DNA from: Saccharomycopsis phalli
Lineage: Eukaryota; Ascomycota; Saccharomycetes; Ascoideales; Saccharomycopsidaceae
Length of the DNA stretch: 64,000 bases
Reading direction: 5' to 3'
Assembly (NCBI GenBank): GCA_020342235.1
Contig: CP073219.1
Location: 434,001-498,000, forward strand
Below the pieces are notes generated by a model. The model searched no databases. It saw only the letters and a program-made list of their open reading frames with translations, and had not been told where the DNA came from. The translations under genes and the position numbers were made by a program. Positions within the stretch are counted from its first letter, which is position 1, and every line of letters starts with the position of its first letter. Of the stretch, positions 1 through 9,672 are shown piece after piece.

Positions 1-1521
1 GTGAATTACCTAAAGGAGTCGTTATCATTACCTGAGATTATCAATTCTTACAAATTTCTTTGTCTGGCCCAAACCAACCAGGAGCAGCAGTACAAGGCAA
101 TAAACTTCAATGAAGACATACATAGCTTATATGATCATAGCATCCCAGAGGCGAGTTATGTTGAATATAAAAGTTTGTTTGACAAGGAACAGATGCACCA
201 ATTGGTGGTCTTGAAGAAAAGCCTCAACAGTAAGAAGTTTCGTTATAACGATGATAACTTCATTAATTTACATGCTACGCGTTACACAAATTTTTCCAAG
301 TCATACACAGCAAAGGTCAAGAACCCAAATATTTTTAATCCTGTCCGCTTAAAGAATATTCTCTGGAGAAAATGGGGCCAATTCGGAAAGGGCTGCCAGA
401 CAACCACTGAGATTTCATGCGCTGAAAGTGACGCGGTTATCTTAGACTTACATGAAACGAAGTTACCAAAGTTGTCGCGATGCAACTATAATATTGAGTC
501 ATGGGTCATTTATGCCTTGCCTGATCAGTTTGATATTTGTTTTGGCCCACGGATCGCTTCTGAGGATGATAAATGCATTTATATGAATAACTCGATTAAG
601 TACATGCAGCCGGATGGGAAATTAATTTCCCGTAATGGCACATATGCTGATGACTGTTCCTCAATTTCAAGTTATTCGGATTCTGTTTTCTCTAGAAGTC
701 AAGCTTCGCTTTCGTCTTCTATTCAGACTGTGGAGACTGTGGTTGAAGACTTGTCAAAGATGTCCATTAACGTAAGCGCTGTCGGAGGATACACTTCTAG
801 CGCTTTCTTTTTGGATGAGAAGGTCGTTGAAAATGAAGTTGCCCCTGTGGCTTTGAAGTCGTGTCTCAAGACACATTCTAAGCGCTTAAAGGGAGCGTCG
901 CTTAGTCAGTCAAAGGCTATCGTCCAAGCCTATGATCGTCAAATATCCAGAGCAGAAAAGCCTGTTGTGATGTTTAATACTGAGACTACATTTGCTAGCA
1001 AGGTTGAGGTGTTAAGCCCAGATCAAAAGCAAGCAAAAATTGAAAAGTATCAGCAGATTGAGCGGAAGTATACCGGGGATGTCAAGTTATTGTTTGACTC
1101 TTGGTATAGATTTAAGGATTACTACGATGAGCAAAAGATTCAGATTCAATATTATTTGGACGTGAAAGTAGTGTCCCCTGAGCAGTGCAATATTTTGTTG
1201 AAGGAGTTGGAAGATGAGTACAGTGCTAAGCGGGAATTCACAAATGCTCAATGTAACATCTACCGTGCTAAACACAAGAGAAACAGAATTAAGATGCAAA
1301 AGATTAATGGCAATAAGAAGAGATTAATCAAAATTCTGAAGCAGACCTTGTCTTTGAAGCATGGGCATTTTGTGGAGAACTTGGAGGAGTTGAGATTGGA
1401 GAATTTACGAAATTACCAAGAAGATAGATTTAAGCAGAGTCGTTGCGACTTTTTGTGTGTGAGAAATATCATCGCTGATTGTGACATTGAAGCATACTAT
1501 CAATATCAAAAGGCATACTAG
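1..1521 (+). CDS. 5'-truncated fungal protein, possible Reg1-like PP1 regulatory family
   Basis: The reading frame is already open at the first base, whose codon is GTG, so the true start lies outside the window. 506 residues are visible. Around residues 115-134 is LKNILWRKWGQ, which resembles the WR-x-W core of the short fungal AreA/GATA-like domain (PF08550) found in Reg1-type PP1 regulators. Further on are LKSCLK and KPVVMF, the latter loosely like an RVxF phosphatase-docking site. A Ser-rich stretch lies near residues 215-245, and the last 170 residues are charged and probably helical. The domain reading is an inference from short motifs. The protein could equally be an unrelated fungal-specific family. 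Confidence 0.55.
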   Translation: MNYLKESLSLPEIINSYKFLCLAQTNQEQQYKAINFNEDIHSLYDHSIPEASYVEYKSLFDKEQMHQLVVLKKSLNSKKFRYNDDNFINLHATRYTNFSKSYTAKVKNPNIFNPVRLKNILWRKWGQFGKGCQTTTEISCAESDAVILDLHETKLPKLSRCNYNIESWVIYALPDQFDICFGPRIASEDDKCIYMNNSIKYMQPDGKLISRNGTYADDCSSISSYSDSVFSRSQASLSSSIQTVETVVEDLSKMSINVSAVGGYTSSAFFLDEKVVENEVAPVALKSCLKTHSKRLKGASLSQSKAIVQAYDRQISRAEKPVVMFNTETTFASKVEVLSPDQKQAKIEKYQQIERKYTGDVKLLFDSWYRFKDYYDEQKIQIQYYLDVKVVSPEQCNILLKELEDEYSAKREFTNAQCNIYRAKHKRNRIKMQKINGNKKRLIKILKQTLSLKHGHFVENLEELRLENLRNYQEDRFKQSRCDFLCVRNIIADCDIEAYYQYQKAY

Positions 1522-2376
1522 GCCTATTATATTATATTATATTATATTATATTTTTATTTCTGCGATAAGTCATCAGTGTTGTTGCATTTACATTTTGTT
1601 ATATTATATTTGCTTGTTATTAACTTTATTTTTTTTTATTTGCTTTCGTGGTATATTGCTTGGGAAATTGTGAGTCGTTTTCTGGAAAAGTCTACATTAA
1701 GTGTATTATATTAGCTATACTATATTTATTTTAATTTATAATATTAATTTTTGTAGTCGAGGTTCAATTAGTCAAGATAGCAAATGTGACACTTGTTTGC
1801 TTGTTTGCTGATTTACTTGTTTACTTGTTCCATTATTATTAAGTCATTTAAGCTTGTAGAAGTCAAGCCATGTATTTGGGTCATTCGACTGTCGATCAAA
1901 CAAATTAGAGTTTAAATGAGTAGTTGTCTTGTAATCGATTAAGGTTGGTAGCAAATACCAAAAGCAAATAATATGACGTATGGTATTTGAACAAATTGCT
2001 TACATTCTATTGCTTCCGTTGTTTACAGGTCTGCCCTCCTATAACCGAAGGTAAGGTTCAGTTGATCCTTCACCATGTGCATACAACGTTTTGCGCAGAA
2101 TTCGGAAAGTGCCGTGTAGATCACTGATAACACGATAATTTCTTTAAGTTGGCATTCCTACAGATCGCTAAACTGAAACTCGGTCAATATAGGGTGGTAA
2201 CCAAATATATACATCAGCGTCGATTTGCGCTTTATTGTTTCTCAGTGCTGCGCTACCTGAGTCAAATAATATTACACGCGTTATTGTTCGGCAAGGAAGG
2301 TTGAATTGCCCCGTTACGTTTTTTTGGTTTACAGGCTTTAGAGAGCGTCATCAACAAATCATGTATCCTTAGATGG
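1522..2376. other. intergenic, AT-rich, convergent
   Basis: This gap lies between two convergent genes. It opens with a run of TTATA/ATTAT repeats (about 1526-1552) that could carry 3'-end processing signals. I see no conserved reading frame, tRNA or other RNA gene. Confidence 0.5.
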
Positions 2377-4110
2377 TTATCTTCTGTAATTGAGCAATGT
2401 TTTGTAATTGATACAATGCAAATCATTGCTAATCCTATTTCTAGTGCCGTCAAACTCAAACCAGTCGCCTTCATTCGGATTATAAATATTCGGCCAACCT
2501 AATGGACCAGGTCCCCACGTAGGAACATAGCACACCTCATCCCAATTGCACCTTCGCGAACACCTGGCAAAAACAGGCCATCGTAGATCGTGAATCAATG
2601 TCGTGACTCTGGTCTTCAAATCCCTAAAACCATTATCATGTATGTCCTGCGGCCGGTTCTTCACAAGAACGTTTTCCATCACGACTTTAGACACATTAAA
2701 ACTTTCAATTAGTGCCCCAAGTAGCTCCGAATATACCACATATATTGACGAATAGATAATCGTATCTGCCCCCACTAAAGGATAGGTATGGTACACGTAG
2801 TCCACTAGGCTCTGCTTGATTAGGTACTCCGCCTTGGCCCGTTGATCTTTGATGGTATTATCCGAGAATCTGCGGATAAAATTAAACGAAATAGCAGATA
2901 TGTTGGATGCAATTGTAATTAGCAGTGACTTGTCGTTGTCGTCAATTGTGTCCAATAACGCAAGAGTCGCATTTAAATTCATCAAAATCGGAGCAAACTT
3001 ATTGACAATGTGATTGGTGATAATTTGCCAATTTGTCTTTTCAAAGGGTTTGACACCACCGAATAAATTCTTTTCCAATTGACTCAATATCCTCTTTTTC
3101 GAATCTTCTGATAATTTGTTGATACGTCTCAAATATGGATCTGGGTCTATATATGTGGTGTTCAAAGGAGTCACCATTTTGGAATAGTCCAAATAAATTC
3201 TTGGTTCACCATTGTTGACATCAGCTCCAGTACGAAGATGCTCAACGCCAGCCATACTCTGCGTTATATCAAGAAACTTGCTTCTCTCAATACCCAATCC
3301 ATCCTCATCCAACTTTTCTCCAGGAAACCCAACTAGGTCTGTGATATTGTTCAAAGTGACATTTGAAACCAACTCAAACTTTGTTTTAAAATCACAGAGA
3401 ACTATCTCATACCCAATTTCCAATCGGATAATTCCATCCAATCCAAACTTTTTTCCCCATTCACAGATCCGTTCCGCTGCCATGTATTCATTTACCGGTG
3501 CATCCACATCTTCCTGCTGGGATAAAATCACATGCTGATCCATTTCCCCTGTAGCGGCCTTCGATGCTGAAGCACCATCCAAATAAATTAATCTAGTTAA
3601 CGGTACAGTGTTTCTAAATGCATACATGTAAGGAAGCCCAGACGGTCTGCCGCGTTGAACGGCTCTTGAATTTTGCAACCGTTCCTGTTCCTGGGGAAAT
3701 TCTCTCGGTTTCAAGTTAGAGGCGCTCTGAAAACGGCCAAAATCATAACTGAATTCGAAGTCCATTGCTACCCATTCGAAGCTATCTGGAATTTCCGGGT
3801 TTCTAGTAGAATGGTAGAACCTTGTGTTTGGAGGAATATAGGCAGGAATAAATGACACTCCAATAGGAAGAATATTTGCATCTTTTTGTTTGAGTCCTCC
3901 TTGAATTGTATTGAATATAGCTGATCCGTTCAAGAAATCAATGGGATGTGCCTCGAAGAAACTTTTCGCATCCAGAACAACCACCCCCGGATCATACTCG
4001 GCACCAAAGACAATAGAGGTGGGGTTAAAATATTCCAGGCAAGAAAAATAAAATATAATCGCTAGAAGGCTGGAAACAGAAAACAACAAGGTTAGCCGAG
4101 CCGCACACAT
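2377..4110 (-). CDS. membrane-anchored secretory protein of unknown function
   Basis: 577 residues from the first ATG at 4110. The frame is open a little further upstream but only from a TTG. The N-terminus has a hydrophobic segment (residues about 4-24, LTLLFSVSSLLAIIFYF), a signal anchor or signal peptide. The rest looks lumenal or extracellular, with several N-glycosylation sequons such as NGS, NVT, NNIT, NTT and NAT. The C-terminal 60 residues hold a compact Cys/Trp-rich block with CSRRCNWDEVC followed by WGPGPLGWPN, which looks like a disulfide-bonded module. I do not recognise the family. It is convergent with the gene on its left, and the divergent gene to its right starts about 350 to 450 bp away. 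Confidence 0.75.
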   Translation of the reverse strand: MCAARLTLLFSVSSLLAIIFYFSCLEYFNPTSIVFGAEYDPGVVVLDAKSFFEAHPIDFLNGSAIFNTIQGGLKQKDANILPIGVSFIPAYIPPNTRFYHSTRNPEIPDSFEWVAMDFEFSYDFGRFQSASNLKPREFPQEQERLQNSRAVQRGRPSGLPYMYAFRNTVPLTRLIYLDGASASKAATGEMDQHVILSQQEDVDAPVNEYMAAERICEWGKKFGLDGIIRLEIGYEIVLCDFKTKFELVSNVTLNNITDLVGFPGEKLDEDGLGIERSKFLDITQSMAGVEHLRTGADVNNGEPRIYLDYSKMVTPLNTTYIDPDPYLRRINKLSEDSKKRILSQLEKNLFGGVKPFEKTNWQIITNHIVNKFAPILMNLNATLALLDTIDDNDKSLLITIASNISAISFNFIRRFSDNTIKDQRAKAEYLIKQSLVDYVYHTYPLVGADTIIYSSIYVVYSELLGALIESFNVSKVVMENVLVKNRPQDIHDNGFRDLKTRVTTLIHDLRWPVFARCSRRCNWDEVCYVPTWGPGPLGWPNIYNPNEGDWFEFDGTRNRISNDLHCINYKTLLNYRR

Positions 4111-4451
4111 GACTTCAGCGTAGAATATAATAGCAATGATCAAATTAAAAATGAACTACTAGGTTATATATGCTAGAACAGGCGTGAGTTAAACTTTTAG
4201 TGGCTTATATCCGTATTGTTAGCGGCAACTGTGAATCATGTTCAATTGCGAAATTATATCCTGAAAGGGAAATAGATATCCATCGCTAGGACGCGTCGGC
4301 TTCAACGCTGTATATATCACGTGTGATGCATTGGGGTAATCATGACTTGAAATGCCACAGGCATGCATGGGCCATGGAGCATGTAAGTATCCTTCCGTTT
4401 ACAATTACCGGTAAGTGCTTTTTTTTTTTAGACTTTGACTCTGACTGGGAG
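4111..4451. other. divergent promoter region, possibly holding a 5' exon
   Basis: This lies between the secretory protein and the Lif1-like gene. It contains a CACGTG box at 4318-4323, a GTAAGT donor-like sequence at 4383-4388 and a pyrimidine tract ending in TTTAG at 4431. An upstream exon of the Lif1-like gene may lie here; see that entry. Confidence 0.4.
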
Positions 4452-4561
4452 GTGATATTGCTGTGTTATTGCTGGAAGAAGAGGATTTAGATAGAAACAA
4501 TATATGCTTGGACAAAGCGGTGCTCTATGCTAAACAGAATAAGGATGATTCCAAGGATAAC

Positions 4562-5776
4562 ATGGACATTAATGTTCAATTAGGGGCACTGGGTCTTTTT
4601 GTTTATAGTACAACTTTGAAGGAGGCGCATATTCATGATATATTCAAAACCATACCGAAGGAAGTGGTTATTTCGCTAGATAAATTAAGGCTGGTTCTTC
4701 GCAATATGCTACTTTCACGTAGCGACGAATCACTATTGGATGCTTCATGCGCCTTTGAATGCGAGCTAGTAGTGCTTCCAAACTATAAATCTTACTATAA
4801 TCTTCATGTGAATGAGAAGTTTCATAACAGTTTGGGAAGCACCCAGGTGCTCAGCTTTATAAAACGAATATGCACAATCAAGATCACTGATTCTGGTGGG
4901 TTCATTGATTCCATTGGGAATGAGTTTTCGTTGGACTTGCGAACAGAGGACTATTTGTACATTGCCTGTTCAACTGCCGAAGATCGTAAGTATGAACTTG
5001 CCAACATTAAGTTGGGCCGTAACAAATTAAAAGAGGAGAATGTTAAAATGAGGGAGGAAATAAATGCCCTTGTACTAAAGTATGAGACAAGAATTGCTGA
5101 GGTAGAAGCAATGGCATTGGCCTTAATAAACAGTAAAAAGAAGCAGATACAGCAGTTGGTTGATGCTGGCTCTACTCATAGGGTGGATTCAGATGTGTTA
5201 CATTCGTCTGTTTTAGCTTCAATGCGAGAAGATAGTGACGCAGAAGCAGAATTGGATCTAGAGGCCGAGCCTCCTCTCGAAGACAGTGGCCCAAGAAAGC
5301 AACGTAAGTTTAATAATATAAAAATACAGAGAAGAAAAGGAAGCCAATATAATGACTTCAACAGCAGTCAAATAAGTGAATTGTCACAGGGAATAAAGAA
5401 GGAGGAAGGGCAGTCACCTTTGCCGGATCGGCAGCTGAGCCCGATAAAACTGAGTCCTCTGAAGATTCAGTTTAAGAATAAGTTTGTCCCTGAGGATTCT
5501 GACGGTGTCAAGTTTAAGTACGCAAGACAGAGTAAAAACGCTAGGGAAGAGATCTTCCAAGGAAAAATTGCTGGTAAGATGAGTACCGAAGAAGAAATAG
5601 AAGTGGACATGGATAGATTGCCCGATGTGGATCAGACTGTCTGTAATGTAGAAGCTACAGATGTATCAGACTCCGATTCTGGTGAGCTACCCTCGCTGGC
5701 TCTTGATGGGCTTCCTCCGAGCTCCCCGGTACTAGGAGAACTGAACGCAAATGACGAAACCGATGTTTCCGAATAA
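4562..5776 (+). CDS. LIF1: probable Lif1/XRCC4-type DNA ligase IV cofactor
   Basis: 404 residues from the first in-frame ATG. The architecture matches XRCC4/Lif1: an N-terminal mixed head, a long helix (about residues 140-203), then a low-complexity acidic tail with basic patches. The strongest signature is ALALINSKKKQIQQL at the end of the helix, like the LNEKKxKIRxL ligase IV-binding segment of XRCC4 and Lif1, followed by DSDVLHSSV. Lif1 acts in nuclear non-homologous end joining with ligase IV and Nej1. The frame is open without ATG back to a TGA at 4442-4444, and that stretch reads like protein. A 5' exon is possible: ATG 4352 or 4367, donor 4383, acceptor GGGAG ending at 4451 keeps the frame, but the acceptor is not YAG. 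Acceptor TTTAG at 4431 leads to a stop. The start is therefore uncertain. Confidence 0.65.
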   Translation: MDINVQLGALGLFVYSTTLKEAHIHDIFKTIPKEVVISLDKLRLVLRNMLLSRSDESLLDASCAFECELVVLPNYKSYYNLHVNEKFHNSLGSTQVLSFIKRICTIKITDSGGFIDSIGNEFSLDLRTEDYLYIACSTAEDRKYELANIKLGRNKLKEENVKMREEINALVLKYETRIAEVEAMALALINSKKKQIQQLVDAGSTHRVDSDVLHSSVLASMREDSDAEAELDLEAEPPLEDSGPRKQRKFNNIKIQRRKGSQYNDFNSSQISELSQGIKKEEGQSPLPDRQLSPIKLSPLKIQFKNKFVPEDSDGVKFKYARQSKNAREEIFQGKIAGKMSTEEEIEVDMDRLPDVDQTVCNVEATDVSDSDSGELPSLALDGLPPSSPVLGELNANDETDVSE

Positions 5777-5863
5777 GTTCTATATAGAAATGACAATGGC
5801 AATCGTTTCTTGTAGATGGCTGCATAATTATGCACATGGAATTCGGTTTTGGCAACCATAAAC

Positions 5864-7945
5864 ATGACATACGATGTTGATGAAGTGAATTGCACGAATT
5901 ATCCACAATTGAATAAATGCTATTACCTTGACCATGCTGGGACAACGTTGCCGTCAAAGCTATTGATAGATGAGGCTAGTAAATTGCTTTGTACGACTCT
6001 TCTTGCGAACCCCCATTCTAATTCCATGCCGTCACAGGCAACCGAACAAATAATCAGGGATACAAAGCAAGCAGTCTTGCGACTATTTAACTGTGATCCA
6101 TTGAATTACGATTTAATATTCACGCAAAATGCAACGCACGCTGTTAAGATCCTCATTCAGGACGGATTTTCCCAGCGTGGATTCGATTATTTCTACACAT
6201 ATGATTCGCACACTTCGCTCATTGGAATCCGGGAATATGCCACCGAGTGGTCTCTGTTCCATTACAATCAAGATATTTCAATAAGCAATAATACCACATT
6301 GGTTGCTTACTCAGGCCAGTCCAACTTTAATGGAGAGAGAAATGATGCGTCGAGAATCCACTTGTTGAAGCAACACTCAAATGTGTACACTCTTCTAGAC
6401 GCACTGTCCCTTGCTACAACCTCCCCCATAGATTTGCGTAAAAATACACCCGACTTTGTCATTTGCTCATTCTATAAGATATTTGGATACCCAGATTTGG
6501 GCTGCTTGATATTTAACAAAAAATCGGGCGGTAATATCTTCGCGAACAAGGTATATTTCGGTGGAGGCACGGTAGATGTTGTCACTGCTAATCATGTAGC
6601 AAGGGCTTCTTCCTTGGCTGTTAGATTAGAAGATGGGACCTTACCGATTCACTCTATTTCAATATTGAGTGTCGCGATCAAGCTGCATTTTCTTTTGTAT
6701 GGAAGCTTCAAAGCCATCTCAGAGCACGTCACGGCTTTGACATATTATGCTGTGCGGGAATTGACAAACCTTTGCCATGAAAACGGCAAGCCTATGCTAA
6801 AGTTATATGCTGATATTTCAAAATATGGCGATAGTAATCGGCAGGGTCCTATAATAACGTTCAATTTGTTGAATTCCGAGGGAAAAGAATTGGGCTATTT
6901 TGACTTTGAGAAGTTTATCGCCGTTTCCAATGTTTCCATTAGAACTGGTACCTTGTGCAACATTGGTGGGTTTTTGCAGTTTTCTAGTATGGATGATGAA
7001 GATTTAATCACAAATTACATCGCATATGGTCACAAGTGTGGCGATTCCAAAGACTTGATCAACGGGAACCCCACAGGAGCAATCAGAATAAGCTTTGGGG
7101 CTATGACCAGATATTCTGATATCGATTATTTTGTCAGTCTTGTTAAGGAATATTTTATAGACACCCTCGTTGTTAATGCGGGAAGCTCATGTGGACTGGT
7201 CTATATTAAGTCAATGTATATATACCCCATCAAGTCGTGTCACTACTTCCAGATACCTTTGGACGCGCAATGGGAAGTATCAGATAACGGGTTTAAGTAC
7301 GATCGGATTTTTAGCCTACTTAACGCGGCTACATTGACGCCGTTGCGCCTAAAGAGCTGCACCAACATGGTCAAGGTCAAACCAATAATTGAGCATGACC
7401 ACTTGGTAGTGTTTAATGGAGCTGAGTCAGTGAAAATTCCATTGGCTAATTTGGAGGACCATTACAAGACCTCGGCACATGACCAGTTTTTATTAATATT
7501 AGATGACCATGTAAACAATTTCTTTAGCGCGTTGATTGGCACGCAGTGCATCTTAGCGTATAGCCAGGTCCTGCAACAAAACAAGTCTCCATTTTTGCTT
7601 ATTAGTCAAGCGTCACTTGACAAATTACAAATCGAAAAGGATTTGCATCACCTATTCAGAGCGAACTTATTGATAGACGGACAGATTCAGGCGTTTGAGG
7701 AGGACAATTGGTCACTGTTGCAGGCAAAAGACTTCAACTTTGAAAACACATCTAAATGCGATCGGTGCCACATGATCACCATTAACCCAGAAACCGGGGT
7801 AAGAGATATGGCTGTATACAAGACACTAAGTAAGAAGAGGAAGTTGAAAGGAAAGATCTACTTCGGCCAGCACTTGAAACTCCGAGAAAAGGGACAGTAC
7901 ATTATATCAAGAAATGAAAGATTAAGAGTCGTATATGACATATAA
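5864..7945 (+). CDS. molybdenum cofactor sulfurase (NifS-like + MOSC)
   Basis: 693 residues from ATG 5864; the frame extends five codons further but only to a TTG. An N-terminal class V aminotransferase (NifS-like) domain spans about residues 20-430, and MOSC N-barrel and MOSC domains form the C-terminus. Signatures: YYLDHAGTTLPS near the start; SFYKIFGYPDLG with PLP lysine K205; IRTGTLCNIGG with the persulfide cysteine C365; and CDRCHMITINPETG in MOSC. In the family this enzyme takes sulfur from cysteine and sulfurates the Mo cofactor of xanthine dehydrogenase and aldehyde oxidase (Aspergillus hxB, plant ABA3). The catalytic residues look intact. It starts 87 bp after the Lif1-like gene on the same strand. 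A moonlighting cysteine desulfurase role is possible if the organism lacks Mo enzymes. Confidence 0.88.
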   Translation: MTYDVDEVNCTNYPQLNKCYYLDHAGTTLPSKLLIDEASKLLCTTLLANPHSNSMPSQATEQIIRDTKQAVLRLFNCDPLNYDLIFTQNATHAVKILIQDGFSQRGFDYFYTYDSHTSLIGIREYATEWSLFHYNQDISISNNTTLVAYSGQSNFNGERNDASRIHLLKQHSNVYTLLDALSLATTSPIDLRKNTPDFVICSFYKIFGYPDLGCLIFNKKSGGNIFANKVYFGGGTVDVVTANHVARASSLAVRLEDGTLPIHSISILSVAIKLHFLLYGSFKAISEHVTALTYYAVRELTNLCHENGKPMLKLYADISKYGDSNRQGPIITFNLLNSEGKELGYFDFEKFIAVSNVSIRTGTLCNIGGFLQFSSMDDEDLITNYIAYGHKCGDSKDLINGNPTGAIRISFGAMTRYSDIDYFVSLVKEYFIDTLVVNAGSSCGLVYIKSMYIYPIKSCHYFQIPLDAQWEVSDNGFKYDRIFSLLNAATLTPLRLKSCTNMVKVKPIIEHDHLVVFNGAESVKIPLANLEDHYKTSAHDQFLLILDDHVNNFFSALIGTQCILAYSQVLQQNKSPFLLISQASLDKLQIEKDLHHLFRANLLIDGQIQAFEEDNWSLLQAKDFNFENTSKCDRCHMITINPETGVRDMAVYKTLSKKRKLKGKIYFGQHLKLREKGQYIISRNERLRVVYDI

Positions 7946-7959
7946 GATAAGAGCACACT

Positions 7960-8478
7960 CTATATCTTATCATAATGATAGTTTATCCAATGACGGAAAT
8001 ATCCTATATATGATAGGAATCCGCCCTCTGCTGACTGATTGCGAATTCGAATGAACATGTCGCAGTGACCGCATTTTGCCCCATATTTTAGCACCTTTTT
8101 CTTACTTCGCCCCGTCGTTCTAAATGTGGAGTAGTATCCAAACTCATAAGGTGGCTTGATCAGCCTGTTTTCGGTTGATATTCCTAATCGCTTGAAATAT
8201 TTCTTAATGTACTTCTCAGATGGGTATCGCCTTTCTAAATCATAATAAGGATCACACTTTGAAATACGGCCCAGGGGAATTGCCAACTTGATAGAACCAT
8301 TCGTCCATATGTCAGAGCTATTGTCATCAGTGAATACCAAATCCATTAATATAGACTTTTTAGACTTGGTAGACTTTCGTTTCTTAAAAGGTACCGGTAC
8401 TCTGAGTGACCCATCTTCGGGTACTTTGTATGCGTATGATGATGAAGTATAGTGCCCAAAAGATGGAAACGAAATCAT
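7960..8478 (-). CDS. small protein with Rua1_C-like zinc domain
   Basis: 172 residues, convergent with the sulfurase gene, with only 14 bp between their ends. The C-terminal third has GAKCGHCDMFIRI followed by YIGYFRHWINYHYDKI. The spacing C-x2-C then H-x4-H matches the fungal Rua1 C-terminal domain (PF14616, formerly DUF4451), found in fungal transcription regulators. A basic run, KKRKSTKSKK, at about residues 32-41 may act as a nuclear localisation signal. It is short for a regulator, and upstream sequence in other frames gives no obvious missing exon. The family call is from motif shape only, with no alignment. Confidence 0.55.
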   Translation of the reverse strand: MISFPSFGHYTSSSYAYKVPEDGSLRVPVPFKKRKSTKSKKSILMDLVFTDDNSSDIWTNGSIKLAIPLGRISKCDPYYDLERRYPSEKYIKKYFKRLGISTENRLIKPPYEFGYYSTFRTTGRSKKKVLKYGAKCGHCDMFIRIRNQSAEGGFLSYIGYFRHWINYHYDKI

Positions 8479-9672
8479 CTCTAGGTATAGTTAGTGACTG
8501 TAATATATTAGCGTATATAATATGTGGTATAGGTTCCGAGTCGCGGTTTATATAATTACGAAACACTGGTTACTTGACTAAGTCCATCAACTGTTTTGGG
8601 GTCTCGACATTTAGGCACATACAGCGGAGATCACTACATGATTTACAATTCAGGAGTTGAGAAGTCAAAATACGCATTGAGACAATAAGTATGTACGGCC
8701 AAAATTATTATAATTTATTCCAAATTCTGACTCCGAAGAACTCTGGCCCCCATCCCATTATTGACTTTCTTCTCTTCTTGTTAATGCATAATGCTTTCCG
8801 TTGCTATCAATACTAGTCAGTAACCGAATATTTGGAGTGAGTGAGACAAATATCCTAAAATGGACAAGTACTGATAAATTCGGAGTGTTACCCGGAGTAA
8901 CTGTCAATTGTAAGAGGTGTAACGACGCACATTTCAACATGTGAGATAAGATTTTAATTGACAGCTGTCAGTACGTCACAGGAAAACGAGCCGGATCAAA
9001 GTAATTTATAAATTGCCTGAAACTATTATTTATCATGGTTTTTGTAATATTTTAAATCAAAATTTAATATTTTTAAATTTTTAGAAATTCGCACTTTGTG
9101 CTGATTCTTGTGTCGGTTAAAATAACCAGATGGAAATTTGTTAGAATGACACAACATCTGGAAAATTTGACAATTTATTATATTTTCAATAATATATTTT
9201 AATTTCTTGTTATATATTATGGGTAATTAAAAAATTTGTATAAATTCATTGATTTTAACTAGTCATTTGCAAATTATGGAGTCCAGATATTTCTTCAGTA
9301 AGAGATCCTCCTTATTACGTTTCTACTTGGCACATAAGCTTAACCAGTAACTCAAAAGGTAAAGAACAAACAAAATATATAATCGATTTTTGTCTATATC
9401 ATTACATGGGTATAGCTACTAGTAGGGTGAACAATCTAAGTCTGAACGCACTTTATTTGCTGAATAGCATGTTTCTGTAATTATTATTGGTTTTATAAGC
9501 AAAATATAATTGAACTATCAAACACAACTACTGTCTAGTATTAGCGAAAGTAGTACTACAATGATTCTCAATAATACTTTTATCCTATAAACCAGATGCA
9601 AACGCAATACAAAAAAATCATGTGCTAACAATGCCACATATAAAAAATTCATGATCACGCACTTTTAAATAA
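8479..9672. other. 1.2-kb intergenic, extremely AT-rich centre
   Basis: This is the upstream region of the Rua1_C-like gene and the downstream region of the AT-hook gene. No supported reading frame or RNA gene is seen. The segment 9001-9260 is almost pure A/T with long A and T tracts and could act as an origin or matrix-attachment element; that is inference only. Confidence 0.4.

Noticed and set aside
4383-4431. 49-nt intron GTAAGT...TTTAG for the Lif1-like gene
   Set aside because: Every reading frame from that acceptor into exon 2 meets a stop, or fails to join the main frame.
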